From Mactromeris polynyma (taxonomy: Eukaryota > Mollusca > Bivalvia > Venerida > Mactridae), in assembly GCA_032209605.1 (NCBI GenBank), contig JASFXZ010000090.1, forward strand, positions 1 to 64,000: a stretch of 64,000 bases of DNA. The letters are read 5' to 3'. Below the pieces are notes generated by a model. It saw only the letters and a program-made list of their open reading frames with translations. It made no database searches and was not told the DNA's origin. Made by a program: the position numbers and the translations under genes. Shown here piece after piece: positions 10,111-22,305 of the stretch (its first letter is position 1; each line of letters starts with the position of its first letter).

Positions 10111-11710
10111 AGCTTCTGATGAAACCAGATTTGTTTGTGGACATAGCCCGGTATACCAACCGCTATGCTCAGTGGCGACTTGAGCAAGATGGTGAAGTGG
10201 GTGCGCCTTGGAAAGACACTACCTATGAGGAGATACATGCTTTTATTGGAATAAACATTTTGATGGGAGTGAATTCATTGCCTGAATCTAATGATTACTG
10301 GTCTATTGATAAGGCGTTAGGGAATGATTTAGTGCAGTCAACTATGACTTGTAACAGATATCAACAATTAAGTAAGTATTTTCATTTATTTATATGTGGT
10401 TTTATGGCGCATCGACAGCTTCGGTCATTTAGCGCGCAAGGAATGTAAAAAACATGTGAAACTAAAAAGGTTTACGACATATACTTAATATATGTTAAAT
10501 AGGTGTAAATATAGTGGGTAAAAATTGGGATCATTAGGGTAAGAATATATTTTTATGTACCAGGGTGAGCGAGGCAATCCTCATTTTCATGTTGCCGACC
10601 GAGCCACAGAACTTCCAAGGAATCATCCTAATTATGATCGGTGTTGTAAGGTCCATCCTGTTCTCGACCATGTTATTGATACATTCAGGGATACTTATGT
10701 AACATCAAGGGAAGTGTCTGTGGACGAGGCTATGGTGAAGTTTTCGGGGAGGCTGTCCATGAAGCAGTACATGCCAGCCAAACCAATAAAGCGCGGGATT
10801 AAAGTTTGGATGCTTTGTGATGCGAACAGTACATATCTGTCCCGCTTTGAAATTTACTTGGGAAGACGGGGAAATGCTCCTGAGCATGGACTTGGTCATG
10901 ATGTAGTGTCGCAGCTGACTGAGGGTATTCGTGGTACTTACCGTCATGTCTATTTTGGACAATTTCTTTTGTGGGATACCACTAGTGACATCCTTGTTAG
11001 GAAATGGATTGTATAGTTGTGGGACAGTGCGGAGTAATAGGAAAGGATTTCCTCCAGAGCTGAAGAAGCCACGCACACTCCAGAATCGTGGGGATTATTC
11101 AGTTCTTCAGAAAGGTGGCTCCCATCTTACAGCCACGGTATGGATGGACCGTAAGCCTGTCCATACATTATCAACACTCAGTCAGCCAACATCTGTACTT
11201 GATGCGAGACGTCGTGTAGGTGCCAACCTGATTCAAGTTCAGCAGCCACATTCTTTGTTCGCGTACAACAAGTTCATGGGAGGTGTGGACCTGCACGACC
11301 AGTACCGCATGAAGTACGATGTTGGAAGGAACTCCAAGCATTGGTGGCGGTACCTCTTCTGTTTTTTTGTGAACTGTTCGATAGTTAATAGTTACATTAT
11401 CTACAAGGAAGTTTCCCAGCGCCAGACCAAGAAGAAGAGGTACCGTCACAAGAAGTTCAGGATTGAAATAATGAAGCTTCTAATTGGAGGTTATTCAAAC
11501 AGGAAGAGAGGTCTAAGTGACCCAAATCATGGACATATTGCTCAAGAGAATGTTGATGCACATATTCATATGAGACTGCCAGGAAAGCGAAGGAGGTGTT
11601 GGTACCACACCAAGGTATTAAATGAAAGAACTGAGACAGTTTACGGTTGCACAGTGTGCAAGGTGCATTTGTGCAAGGATGGATGTCACAACAGATACCA
11701 CAACATGTGA
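10111..11710 (+). pseudogene. piggyBac-type transposase, one frameshift, probable intron
   Basis: A DDE_Tnp_1_7-type (piggyBac) transposase lacking its N-terminus. The first exon part (10119-10371) holds the NRYAQ and GINILMGV motifs. GT at 10372 and AG at 10572-10573 would remove a 202-bp intron and rejoin the frame as QQLSNPHFHVADR. Next come the SVDEAMVKF motif (first catalytic Asp), a DNFF motif (second) and GGVDLHDQ (third), then a C-terminal Cys/His cluster ending CHNRYHNM. One extra G in TATTTTGG near 10955 shifts the frame between the first and second Asp (ORFs 10555-11016 and 10931-11710). The 5' end is fused to BEL-like gag at about 10110. Decayed but recent-looking. Confidence 0.85.
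10372..10573 (+). other. Putative spliceosomal intron in the piggyBac copy
   Basis: Donor GTAAGTAT and acceptor GCGAG enclose 202 bp that contain stop codons and no piggyBac similarity. Removing it keeps phase and restores the conserved residues on both sides. A small secondary insertion is the alternative. Confidence 0.55.
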
Positions 11711-12620
11711 ACTGTCCAATCTGTGTTGTAGGTGAGAGTACTGGTTAGTTACCCAGGAAGCTGTCTTCAGTGTACATTGTAATTATTGTATCTATATGTA
11801 AATAATATGTTTGAACAGTGGACATTGAACACTTCATGGATTTAAATAATATATATGTATCATTGTGGTGTTATAATTTGTGTGTGTATAAATGTGTAGA
11901 TATTGGATTATGTGGATCAACCAGAATTCGTACTTCAAGTAGGTGTCAGTTTGTATATAGTTTATGTTAATTTATTCACTGTTCAAGATAATGTAATTAT
12001 TTAATTGAAATTGTTTGTTGTTTGAACATTGATTTGTTATATGTTGTAAATTATATTTCCAGTTTGATTTGCTGTATTTGTTCATTAAATGAAATGAACA
12101 CTATATTTTGTAATTTCTTCTTCTTTTACTTATTGCACTGTTATTATTACAACTTTAATTAACACTAAAATTACACTGTCTGAAAGAAAAATATATTGGC
12201 TACAAACTTTACATTTACACTTTTGCTGTAGAAACAACACATATTATGCTGCAATTAATTAAACAGACAGTGGTAGTGAATCATGAATTTCTTAAAAAAC
12301 CTCCATTGGGACAGTGTACTGATATTAGTCCTTATCTATTGGTTATCTGTATGCTAATTAGCCTTGCCTTAATTGGTGTTAACTACTGATAAGCCTACTT
12401 CCTTATGGGGGAAATATCCTGCTATATATAAATACATGTTTCAGAACATTACTGAATGTACTCCAAGTTTTATAAACGTCTGTTTATGTTAGTATTTACT
12501 TTAATTTACAGTCAACCTTTCAAAGAAGTCACTGTGTAGGTCAAGAGCACTCAGAACCATTTATATACATGTGCTTTATTTCAACATATGGTTAATTAGT
12601 AGCTTAACTACACTGTAATT
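11711..12620. other. Non-coding stretch
   Basis: AT-rich DNA after the piggyBac stop codon, probably its 3' flank. No piggyBac terminal repeat with TTAA could be assigned with confidence, and no other gene is seen. Confidence 0.5.
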
Positions 12621-12635
12621 TTGAATACATTTTTT

Positions 12636-14615
12636 CATTCAGGATGTGAGGGTACTGTTACTGTGGAAATGAAATACGACATGGGCTGGCAAAACGGGTA
12701 CGACAGCAAGTCAGGGGTTGGCACAGTCATTGGAAACAACACTGAGAAAGTTTGTTCTTATGATGTAAGGTCAAAAGTTTGTACGACTTGTTCTCTCAAT
12801 GTAAACCAAGGAAAAACTCCTCCTGAACACAGTTGTTCTAAAAACTGGACTGGATCATCCAAGGCTATGGAATCTGATGTTGCTGTCAAAGCTATTAAAA
12901 TATTGAGCAAAATGAAAATGTAAAAGTTGGGATGCTAATAATGGATGATGACACAACCACTATTTCTAAAATTCATGAGACCAGATCCCATCCAATCATC
13001 AAATGGAGTGATCTGAATCATACAAGAAAACATGTTGGCAATAGCTTATTTATTTATTAGTATTTACAGAAATATTTCACTTATGCTGTTAATAAAAATA
13101 AAAATGATGCAAATGGTCTTTCAAGTGCTTTTAAGAAAATTGTTCCTCATGTGTTTGGACAACAATAAAATTGTGATCCCCTATGGTGTGGTTTCATCAT
13201 TAACCCAGAATCTTACAAGCATTAATCTTTGCCATATGGTAAAGATCTCAGTGGTGATGAACTGTTCAAAGATCTTAATACAGTGTTTGACTCTCTGATT
13301 AAAAATGTTGAGAAAATAGCTCCTGCTGCTTCTACAAGAGATGTTGAATCATTTAATAACAAGATTGCATCAAAGGCTCCAAAACAATGTCATTATTCTG
13401 GCTCTAGTAGTTTTAAAAATAGGGTAAACTGTGCTGTATCTGAGAAAAATCTTGGTGCTGGTTATGTTCTCTTGGTATTTCACCAGGTCATTTTATGCAA
13501 AACATGGTGAAAGAAAACATATTGTTAGGAAACGACATTTGGTATATGAAAACACAAGAGAATTCAAAAAGCGAAAAATTGAGAAGGAACTCAAGAACAG
13601 TGTGAAGAACTCACAATCAGAATTGAGGGAAGGTGTTACACACAAATCATCTGTTGGCTTGTATGACAATGCTGACATTAATGAGATACCACATCCAGCA
13701 TCACCACCAGCAAATGAGAAAATTGAAAACTTTGACACTTGTACTATTGTGTTTTGTGATATTGAAACAACTGGTCTTAGTAAAACATGTGATATCATTC
13801 AGATTTCTACTGTTTGTAATAATGATTCATTTAATTTGTATATTATTCCTACACAGCCTAAAGCGAGCTCTCTAAATGTTCTTACTATACACCAAATTTG
13901 ATGATAATATGATCAACGAAACTAAAGTTATTCGCCCGGAAACCAAATTTCTATTTTTAGTAACAGTGACCTTGACCGCAGGTGCACCAAACCCAAAAGC
14001 AATCCCAAGCGAGCTCTCCACATGTTCTTACTATACACGAAGTTTGGTTACAATATGATCAAGGGAACTCGAGTTATTCGCCGGAAACCATGCATCCTGA
14101 TAGTTCATAATTTTAAAGTGTTTGACTTCCCTAGAATTATCAGGGCTTTTTCTCAATGTAATTTGTTGGCAGCATTACAAGATTCTATTTTTGGCATTGT
14201 AGATACTCTTCCTTTGTTTAGGGATATATACCCAAACTTTGACAAACATAATCAAGAATACCTTGTGACCCAAGTTTTACATGAAACATATGCTGTACAT
14301 AATGCAGTTTCAGATGTTTGTAGTTTGCAAAAAGTGGTCAATGCATCTGATGTCCCGTTGCACATGTTTTCAAATTATAGTGCAACAACTATTTCTTGTT
14401 TAGAAAAATATTACTTTGAAAAAGTGTCAGATGAGAAATTACTTACTTTATTTCCCATGGAACAGCAAAAGATAATTAGTAAACAAATGGCTTTAAAAAT
14501 TTCTAGAAGTGGTCTGAAATTGGCTCATTTAAGACTTTCAGTTGAAAGAGGTGGATATGATGGATCAAAGCAATTGTTGACTGAGAAAAATAATGGTCCT
14601 TGCATATATGTATAA
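12636..14615 (+). pseudogene. Mutator-like transposase plus DEDDh exonuclease, decayed
   Basis: The first frame (12636-12922) shows the DMGWQ, SSKAME and CSYDVRSKVCTTC-type motifs of an animal Mutator-like transposase domain. Scattered frames continue it (MDDDTTT at about 12942, LPYGKDLSGD at about 13230, then a basic linker). At 13745 a DEDDh exonuclease begins with FCDIETTGLS, the ExoI motif with its D and E. Later come a VHNFKVFD-like ExoII region (14100) and HNAVSDV (14300, ExoIII with H and D). The final part (RSGLKLAHLRL, ERGGYDG) fits the C-terminus of the same multi-domain family. Stops, frameshifts and an inserted repeat at 13862-14095 inactivate it. The domain order transposase-exonuclease is what I recall for this animal family. 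Confidence 0.7.
13862..14095 (+). repeat. Repeat insertion inside the exonuclease domain
   Basis: Two imperfect copies of a segment with TGTTCTTACTATACACSAA and GTTATTCGCC...GGAAACC (about 13876-13945 and 14020-14090) are separated by GTGACCTTGACCGCAGG, a phrase frequent in mollusc interspersed repeats. The block splits the exonuclease between its ExoI and ExoII regions. Confidence 0.6.
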
Positions 14616-14754
14616 CTATATGACCAACATGTCGTTGCTGTTATCTCATACATCTTGTTTTTTACCTTTTTTATTTATACCCTATTACTGAGATTAATCT
14701 ATCTATCTGTCTATCAAACTTAAGTCCCATTTTGTTCTACTTATTGTAAACAAA

Positions 14755-14937
14755 TTGCATGATGCTCTTGCAACTAGCAGTATTGCTGGTACCTGCTATA
14801 GTACAAATTCTGTATTACTTTTTGCTGATGATGTAGCTTTTACTGCCGATACAGTGAATGGTCTACAAAAACAACTTAATATTTTATCTAAATATTGTAG
14901 TGATTGGAAATTGTCTGTAAATATTATGGACTTATAA
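14755..14937 (+). pseudogene. Non-LTR reverse transcriptase fragment
   Basis: A short frame contains LLFADDVAF, the catalytic palm motif (F/YADD) of non-LTR reverse transcriptases, followed by a WKLSVN-type segment. Nothing recognisable remains on either side, so this is an isolated relic of about 60 codons. Confidence 0.65.
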
Positions 14938-15429
14938 TGGAAACCATGCAAATAAGATGAAACACAAGTTAGTATTTTTGGTATGCAAAATAATTGTGTT
15001 AAGGTACTTTCTCAACTGTGTGTAAAAAAACCGTATGAAGTATATTTAATAAAATTTTGTTTAAATATGTGTAGTTGTTTTTTTTGTGTGTTTTGTAAAC
15101 AACTTAAATAGTCATTGACTGTTCTGTTCATGAGAAACCTATTTTTCCAAAGTAAAAGTGAGCTTTATATGTTTGGCCTTTTTATGGGAAAATACCCCAC
15201 CCACCAAAAATAAAAAATTATTATACTTGAAAATAAGTCTGGTAACCTATGAATTTTAAGTCTGATTTTAATATAGTACAGATTAAACATTCTTAATGAA
15301 AAATCCAATTTTTTATTTTTATTTATGGCATATTTTCCTGATGGCTACATTTTTTACCCTCAATTCTTCTTGTTATATGAAGAGTGAAATGTTGCCAAAC
15401 AAATGATGTAAAACTCAAAATTTAATTCT

Positions 15430-15849
15430 AAAATTTTGAGATTTTTATATATTACATAGAAAACAGCGGTCACATTTGCCCAAGTATAGGGTATACAGAA
15501 GAAAGGCCCGAGACATACAGAAAACGAAATAAATGTACACAATCATGTGATTACGATTCTGATATCAGTATTCAGAACAAACCTAATAAAAGTTTCAAGC
15601 GAAGGCGAACACAGAATTGTCAAAACCAATCTAGTGAGAGCAACAATGCAGGCCAAGAATTGCAATACAATGATTTCAGAAAGACAGAAGACCAAGCAAA
15701 TGAGAGCGAAACATTAGTTTCTTATCGAATGATAGATCAAGGTTCAGCGTCACTTGCGGTGGAAATGATCGCAACTGATCAAGAACACGTCGATGAAAAT
15801 GAAATGGGAAAATATAATACATACCGAAGCATTAAATATTGCATGTGAT
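15430..15849 (+). other. Unrecognised open reading stretch, possibly an exon
   Basis: The frame is open from about 15430 to a TGA at 15847-15849 and encodes a hydrophilic Glu/Asn/Gln-rich peptide with CDYDSD near the start. A possible splice acceptor, TTACATAG, lies near 15460. There are no known motifs. It could be an exon of a lost host gene or of a transposon; the first in-frame ATG is at about 15732, and the open length alone is not strong evidence. Confidence 0.25.
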
Positions 15850-15979
15850 GAGGAAATAACAACTGAAGTGTCCCACTACTAAAAACCTCTTTTCTTCTAT
15901 CCACCGCATTGTCTACATGATTTATGTTTTGCATGTTTTTTTCATGTTGAGTTAATAAGATTTGCAGGTTTTTGCGTGT

Positions 15980-16143
15980 TTCATTTGTTGAATTTTGCAT
16001 GTTTTGTTCATACAATTGGCATGATTCATTTGTTGAATTTTGCATGTTTTGTTCATACAATTGGCATGATTCGTTTGTTGAATTTTGCATGTTTTGTTCA
16101 TACAATTGGCATGATTCGTTTGTTGAATTTTGCATGTTTTGTT
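15980..16143. repeat. 45-bp tandem repeat (about 3.6 copies)
   Basis: The unit contains GAATTTTGCATGTTTTG and TCATACAATTGGCATGATTC. Copies differ at one or two bases. The unit is a multiple of three, so repetitive open frames appear on both strands without being genes. Confidence 0.92.
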
Positions 16144-16214
16144 GCTCAAATTTCGCATGTAAATTTGAATGTGCCGGTTTGATGAAAATATTGTGTATTC
16201 TCATATGGTGCATG

Positions 16215-17317
16215 TTTTAATCATTGTCAACTTTGCGTTACACTTTGCATGATACAAATGTGGAATTGTAATTTATCTGTTGGTTATGTCTGTATTGTGA
16301 GAATTTTCATCTGCATATTTGTGAGAGATGTATGTGGGTCTGTGTAGTAGTTTTCCTATAGATAGCAGAGTAGCATTTTGTCTATTTAGCCATTGTTGTA
16401 TAGTCATCTATTTAGTAGTAGAAAACTATTTTACCATTTTGGCTAGGTATTTGTTGCAGTACTTCGATATAGTTTACCACTGTAATATTTTTGTGGCTAG
16501 TTTGTTGTATGCAGTATTTCAGGTTAGCAGGCAGTTGTAGAATTATGGGCATGTAATAGTGCATTAGCAATAGGTAGGTAATGGACTGCACCATAATCTG
16601 GATCTTAATTATTATTCCAAAATGAAAACTTCATTTTTTTTAAATTCAATTTTTTTGCGATATTTGGTGCATAGTACAATAAGATCTGGGATATTTCATA
16701 AAGTGTGTGAATTGCATGTTCTGGAAAAGCTCATTTACTTATCTATACATTTTCTTCATTCAGCAATAATTTAGAAAAATAAGCATTAATTCTAGACCGC
16801 CCAGCCATTAAAGTTATTGTGTCTAAAGAATAGTTCTGGGGATATTCTAAAAGTGCACTACTGACTATCTGGACAATCAAGCCTTTCAAAATTCATATAT
16901 TTTTATTTAAGTAAAACTGTCAATAAATCTAGATGACCGGCAATTAAGGCTATCTTAGTAATTGACATTTTCCCTGATTTTGTTTTCAAATTCACTACAA
17001 TTACAGAGAATTTCTTCATGCTAGGCAAATAAGGCCACTGAAGTTCTTGGGGGGGGAAAAATGGGTGATATCATTGCGTTTGAACTCCAGAAATATCTAG
17101 TTTAGGTTACATGTTGAAACTGATGTCTGGAACATCTCTGTTATTGTATTATTCATATATTTGAGCAATTTATCTCTGTCACATCTATATATATATCCAA
17201 GGAACAATTTTGCCACTTATTGCGCACTGCAACAGCAGATTTTCAGTACGCTCAGCAATTAAGTGCACTGACCTTCTCAGAAGCAAAAGTAGCGAAATAA
17301 GTTGTGCTTGAACCTCA
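16215..17317. other. Non-coding stretch left of the Harbinger element
   Basis: AT-rich; only short frames without motifs. It is the left outer flank of the nested transposon complex. Confidence 0.5.
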
Positions 17318-17345
17318 GCACCCAATTGTATAAACATTGGTTAAG
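17318..17345 (+). repeat. Harbinger left terminal inverted repeat
   Basis: 28 bp starting GCACCCAATTGTATAAACAT; it matches the reverse complement of 58139-58166. Confidence 0.9.
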
Positions 17346-17584
17346 TTAACTAATAGTTAAGTCCTAACCACTGGTTAACTCTAACCAAAATGGTTAGTTA
17401 ACCAGATTGGTTAACAGATTGTATAAACGCAGTTAACCAAAAGGTTAGCTAACTAAAATGGTTAAATTTAACCACTAGAATAATTAACCAATATATACCG
17501 TGATGCACCATGTTATTGTCGATGACGTCACGTTCGCGGATTATGTCAGTTTTGACAGACGATACCTGTATCCGATATAGTAAG

Positions 17585-20500
17585 ATGGCTGAAGAAAATT
17601 TAGTTCAGAAAAAGCAGAGAATTCGGTCCACCAATTTTTCCTTGGCGGAATGTGAGGTGCTGCGGTCCAGTATTGAGGCTGGATGGAGTCTGCTGACCGC
17701 AAAGCATTGTAACTCCGACTCGGGAGTCACAAAAAAGATGCAGGATAAGGTATATTTGCTTCATTTTTGTTGATTTCTTAAATATAATTGCGTAACCTGT
17801 ACTGATCTAATTTCTATTTACCTGAGTGTCCGTAATAGTGTTTAATCTTGAAAGCAAACACCATGACTATTATTAATACGGACCCTTATATTGTCATCTT
17901 TATAGGAGTGGGAAGCTGTTACCAGCAAGGTTAATAGTGTGGGCGTTGCGGTGAGGTCGGTGGAGGAGATCAAAAATAAGTGGAGGAACCTGACCAAAAA
18001 ATCAAAAACTTGCGTTGTGGCGCAAAAGATTTCGGCCAGCAGAACGGGCGGAGGACCCCCCATTGCTCCGATGGATCCCTTCATGGAGCAGGTAGCGTCC
18101 ATGTACGCCGACTCTGCGTCGTTTCACGGTGTTCCCGAGTCCCTCGACTGTGAGACAACAATTTACATTTGCGGTAAATTTATTTACTTATACTGATGTT
18201 GATTATGGTTTCAAAATTAGTACTTTTCTGAACCCACACCTAAATGTCCTCATCAAGGTGGGTAACATAATTATATCTAATAAATGATCTAAAAATAGAT
18301 TGTAACATTGTTTACATGTACTATAGCAACAGCCAATCAATTTATTTGTCTAGAGTTGTCTTTCTTACCGTTCTACCACTAAGAGGTACCAGAAGGGGTA
18401 ATTTGAGTTGTACTATTATAATTATACGGGCTTAATTGGCTATTGAAATTGGAAATATTGATATAGATCTAGATGTTTTACTATAATAAAGTGTACATGT
18501 GAGGTAAACATAAATCAATGTGAAATTAACTGTTCATTTTTATGCAGTTAGATCTAGCTGAGCAATATTCATGAATAGTGAGGCTTGTTTAGGCCTACTA
18601 TATTTAATGAATAGTCTAGGAATAGAATATTTTTTTTTTTTCTAGTGACATACCAACATATAACATGTACTTGAGAGATATTATAACCAAAAAAAAATGT
18701 TTAGGTTGAGATAGAGCAAATGTCTTATTCATTATATGATATTAATTTTGTAGAACAGGACAGTGAAGGAGTGATGGGTGTGGGTCAGACAGAAACCTCG
18801 GAAGTACATAGTAAGTAAATGAAAATACTTTATAGTCTCTCTTGTATTAGGGCCACCTTTGTGTTAAAACATTAATATGTTTTTCCAAGCCAGAACACTC
18901 CATGACAGAAGTGTAAATGGTTGAATTTAAGTTGCATAACCATGGTTATATACACTTCTGACCATATTCATGCACTTGATAGGCAGTGGTTGATTTATTT
19001 ATATTGAATATGTAATGAAATCATAGATTAGTTCATCTGCACACAAATAAAAGCACATACACTATATCATTAAAAGTGAGTGTTATCAATGATATGTAAC
19101 CAAAGATCATGTTAATTTCACATTTATATTTGAATTTCAGGATCAGTGTTAAATGAAGATGGGCACATGTTCCTATCACCACTACCATCAACCAGTACCG
19201 CATGTAAGTGATATTATAAGAGGGAAATGCACAATAAAGTTATTTCTATCTATCTATCTACTTAATACTTCCTACAGTCATTTTCTGACTATTACAGGAA
19301 GGCGACTATATTTTCTTGGTAATTTACTTGGCCCTCATAGTGGGCATAGTCGCATATTGACTGACAGGTGCAGACATGGGGAGAAACAGAGTTTGAGTTA
19401 CAACGAATCCGGGTGCGATACACTAGCACTTTCTGAATAGATTCATTGGTTCTTTAACGTACATGACTGGTGTATAGCACCGGAACACGCGAGACTACAC
19501 CTTGAATCCAATCCGTTCATCTCTAGTATTAGGTGGGAAATATTGAAAAGCATTTCTGAAATTTCCATGCGACCCGACCGGGATTTGAACCGGGAACCTC
19601 TGGATTGGTAGTCTAGAGTGTTATCCACTTATAAAAATGGCAACATAACAGTGAAGGCAAATTTTTAAATATTGAAATTCATTTATGATTGGTATTTAGA
19701 CACTTATACCAAAGGAACTTGCACCAAAGAATGTTCACTGTGTTTTTATAAACAAAAGGCCTGATCATTAATTATCAATATAATATATTTACAAACATAC
19801 ACCTCCTTTCACTTTTGTTAAGACTAACATCTGACCAGCACTGTATATATATATATATATATATTACAAATAAGAGGTAGTCACATGTATAGTGGAGGCG
19901 GCTAATTTTTCACTGCGATTTTTCTATATATGTTCAAATGTATGAATTTATAAAAAGAGGGAATTTAAAAGGATTTATCTACTTTTTAAAGAAGATTTTC
20001 ATATATTACATAATTCTATAATATTATATTTCAGTCTCATCATTGGCTACATCAACTGCAACCATTCCAACTGCAACACCTTCAACCTCGACAGCTTCAT
20101 ACTCAGCTGAGGCAGGAACAACCAAGTAAGCCTAATGAATTTGCTGTAATACTGGTATGAATAGAAGTTAAAAAGTAATTAGTCAAACACCATTTACTGT
20201 TAAGCGGGTGTTTATCATGAAATCTTAAGCCCGCCAAATATTAATGTTTACATATTCAAATTTTCTAAAATTACATAATTCATGATAAAAGTCAAACACC
20301 CAACATATTTGGAAAAAACCTAATTCAAACATCTCTTGAACAATGTAACAGATGCATGAAAATTACCCACTATACAGTATACATGCATATACTGTAGATC
20401 ACTTAAACTTTGCGAAATCAAATGAATGATCCTGTGATAATATGCTAGAATAAGGTTCTTACAAATATATTCTTGTACATGTATTGAAATTTATATTTCT

Positions 20501-20746
20501 AAAGTTTTACAAGTACATGTAGCAGGATTATACAATACAGGCATAATGTATTTGAAATATAATGACAATTTGTGTTATGTTCATTGCAGGACAAAAAAGA
20601 GTGTGAAAGAATTGCAGTTAGAATATTTTGCAGTTGCCATTCAGGTAGAAAAAGAGAAACTGAAGCAGCATAAGGCTGTTAATGCCATGTTACCACGATT
20701 GGCAACAGTATTAGATATTGTTTGTAAACATTTTGGTGAAGAATAA
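17585..20746 (+). CDS. Harbinger Myb/SANT-like DNA-binding protein (6 exons)
   Basis: Exons: 17585-17749, 17906-18173, 18754-18810, 19141-19203, 20035-20125, 20590-20746. All have GT-AG borders and compatible phases, giving 266 codons. Residues 14-110 form a Myb/SANT-like (MADF-like) DNA-binding domain with tryptophans in GWSLL, EWEAV and KNKWRNL. A Gly/Pro loop follows, then a Ser/Thr-rich linker (exons 3-5) and a C-terminal helix rich in Lys/Glu (KELQLEYFAVAIQVEKEKL), probably a coiled coil. In known Harbinger elements this second protein binds the nuclease, aids its nuclear entry and recognises transposon ends. The ATG follows AAG and lies about 85 bp inside the GGTTAAC-rich left end. The frame is intact; exon 2 could end elsewhere. 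Confidence 0.8.
19204..19640 (-). mobile_element. tRNA-derived SINE in a Myb-gene intron
   Basis: On the minus strand a tRNA-like head at about 19640-19570 has the B box CCGGTTCAAATCCCGGTCG; the body runs left towards a TCTATCTATCTA stretch at about 19248-19260. The head includes TAGTCTAGAGTG, which resembles a decayed A box. It belongs to a different family from the SINE at 6497. Element limits are approximate. Confidence 0.6.
19843..19862. repeat. TA dinucleotide microsatellite
   Basis: Short run of TA repeats in intron 4 of the Myb/SANT gene. Confidence 0.9.
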
Positions 20747-21720
20747 TTTTGTTTTTAGCTTAAATATTTGTAGATTTTAATTGCAGTAATGTCCCTTTTT
20801 AACTTAGGTTTTCTCCTTTATTAACAGAGATATTGCAATGATACTTACAACACCTGTTTTCCATCATTATTTAAATGCAGTTGTTTTATTTTAATATTAC
20901 TATCTTGTATACCAATTATGGCTATATTTTATACCATATTATTGTTTCTTTTTTAAGAAAATCTTGTTACATAAAACATATAAATTTTAGTTCACTTGTT
21001 ATAACTTAGCTGAGATTGTGTTGTCGTCCAATTTCCATTAAGAGTCATCCATTAACTTTTTACACTCTGTAGCTTACAACTTTCAATTAATATATGTGAA
21101 ACTAGGTATGAATGTTTTCTCTTTGAATTAAAAACAATTTTGTTAATTGGTCATCTGGTGTGGGTGGGAATAGGTCAACTGGGTAAATAAAAGAAAATTC
21201 TTACTTCTTAAATTTTTAGTGTTGCACAATACAAATTAAAGCAAAAAATGTTTAAACACAAATTAATACGATGATAATATTTTTCTTGTTCAACTTTTTC
21301 TCACTTTCCAATTTATTGTCAAATTGTTGTACTTTTTTCAAGTCACTTTATGAGAATGTTGCTTATTAGGTTCAATATGCTTGTGTATAGCATTGTTTTA
21401 CATATGAACTGTTGTATTATCAATTTACTCTAACTAAACTTTGTTACAATAAATTGTATTGAACATGAGCGCACTTGTTACTAGTATATATAAACCCAAT
21501 AACATTTTTGAACTGTTATTTCACTATTTTTGTGGAAGAATTATTTATATTGACATATACATACATTTAACAAACAAATGAAACTTAATGAATGCCCTGA
21601 AAAGTTTTATTTTTTTATTCTTTGTTCTTCAAAATTCATGTGAAGAAAACTGATCCACAAAACATGATTTTACAACTTCGCCAGGAACAAGTGGACAGCC
21701 TTTAAAATAGTCTTTGGTTC
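20747..21720. other. Non-coding gap between the convergent Harbinger genes
   Basis: No gene is seen; this is AT-rich 3' flank of the Myb/SANT gene, with several AATAAA-like stretches. Confidence 0.5.
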
Positions 21721-21930
21721 TACTGTAAAGTCATTTAGTTTCGTTGGGACGAAATTTCGTGGTTTTGATGAAAAATTTAATTTCGTGGGGACATAAATTC
21801 GTGGAGTTGGCATTTCCTTTTATACATATATCATGGTTCAATATTTCGTCTGGGATTTAATTTCGTGGTTAAGCAAAACAACGAAATCCACGAAATTAAA
21901 TCCCCCATGAACATTAATGGTTTTACAGTA
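21721..21930. mobile_element. 210-bp MITE-like palindromic element
   Basis: Ends TACTGTAAA and TTTACAGTA are inverted, with further partial inversion (CATTTAG against CATTAATG). The interior is rich in TTTCGTGG/CCACGAAA inverted motifs. It is short, AT-rich and non-coding, with no open frame, as expected of a miniature inverted-repeat element. Superfamily not assigned. Confidence 0.7.
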
Positions 21931-22045
21931 TTATGACTGATTGTCATCATCACCATAATAGATAATACAAGTACTTGAACATGTAGCTATGTTTCTTAAG
22001 ATGAGTACTTTATAGTGATAGAGCATACTGGACAAGCAGTTAGTT

Positions 22046-22305
22046 TATACCAATTTACTTAAGGTCGATAGTGAAACAAGTTATTACAACTTATATTAAT
22101 CACTCTCGACACTTCATTCCTGATGGAATCCATCGCCACGAGGGTATGAGAGAGAGAAGCAAATTTTCCCTTTTATGCTGAGCGCCTAGCAAGGGATTAC
22201 TGGTATCATGTTTATTTCGTCTTTGGTATGACACGGCCTGGGATTGAAACCGGGACCTCCCGCACTCGAAGCGGACGCTCAACCACTAGGCTATTAAGCA
22301 GTTGT
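22046..22305 (-). mobile_element. tRNA-derived SINE, family 2, copy 1
   Basis: The minus strand begins with a tRNA-like head (GCCTAGTGGTTGAGCGTCC A-box region, GGTTTCAATCCC B-box region). The body includes CCACGAGGG... and CACTCTCGACAC on the plus strand. Nearly the whole length matches 31903-32140. A 60-bp imperfect repeat (AAGATGAGTAC...GACAAGCAG) lies on both sides (about 21998-22040 and 22334-22376). Confidence 0.8.
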
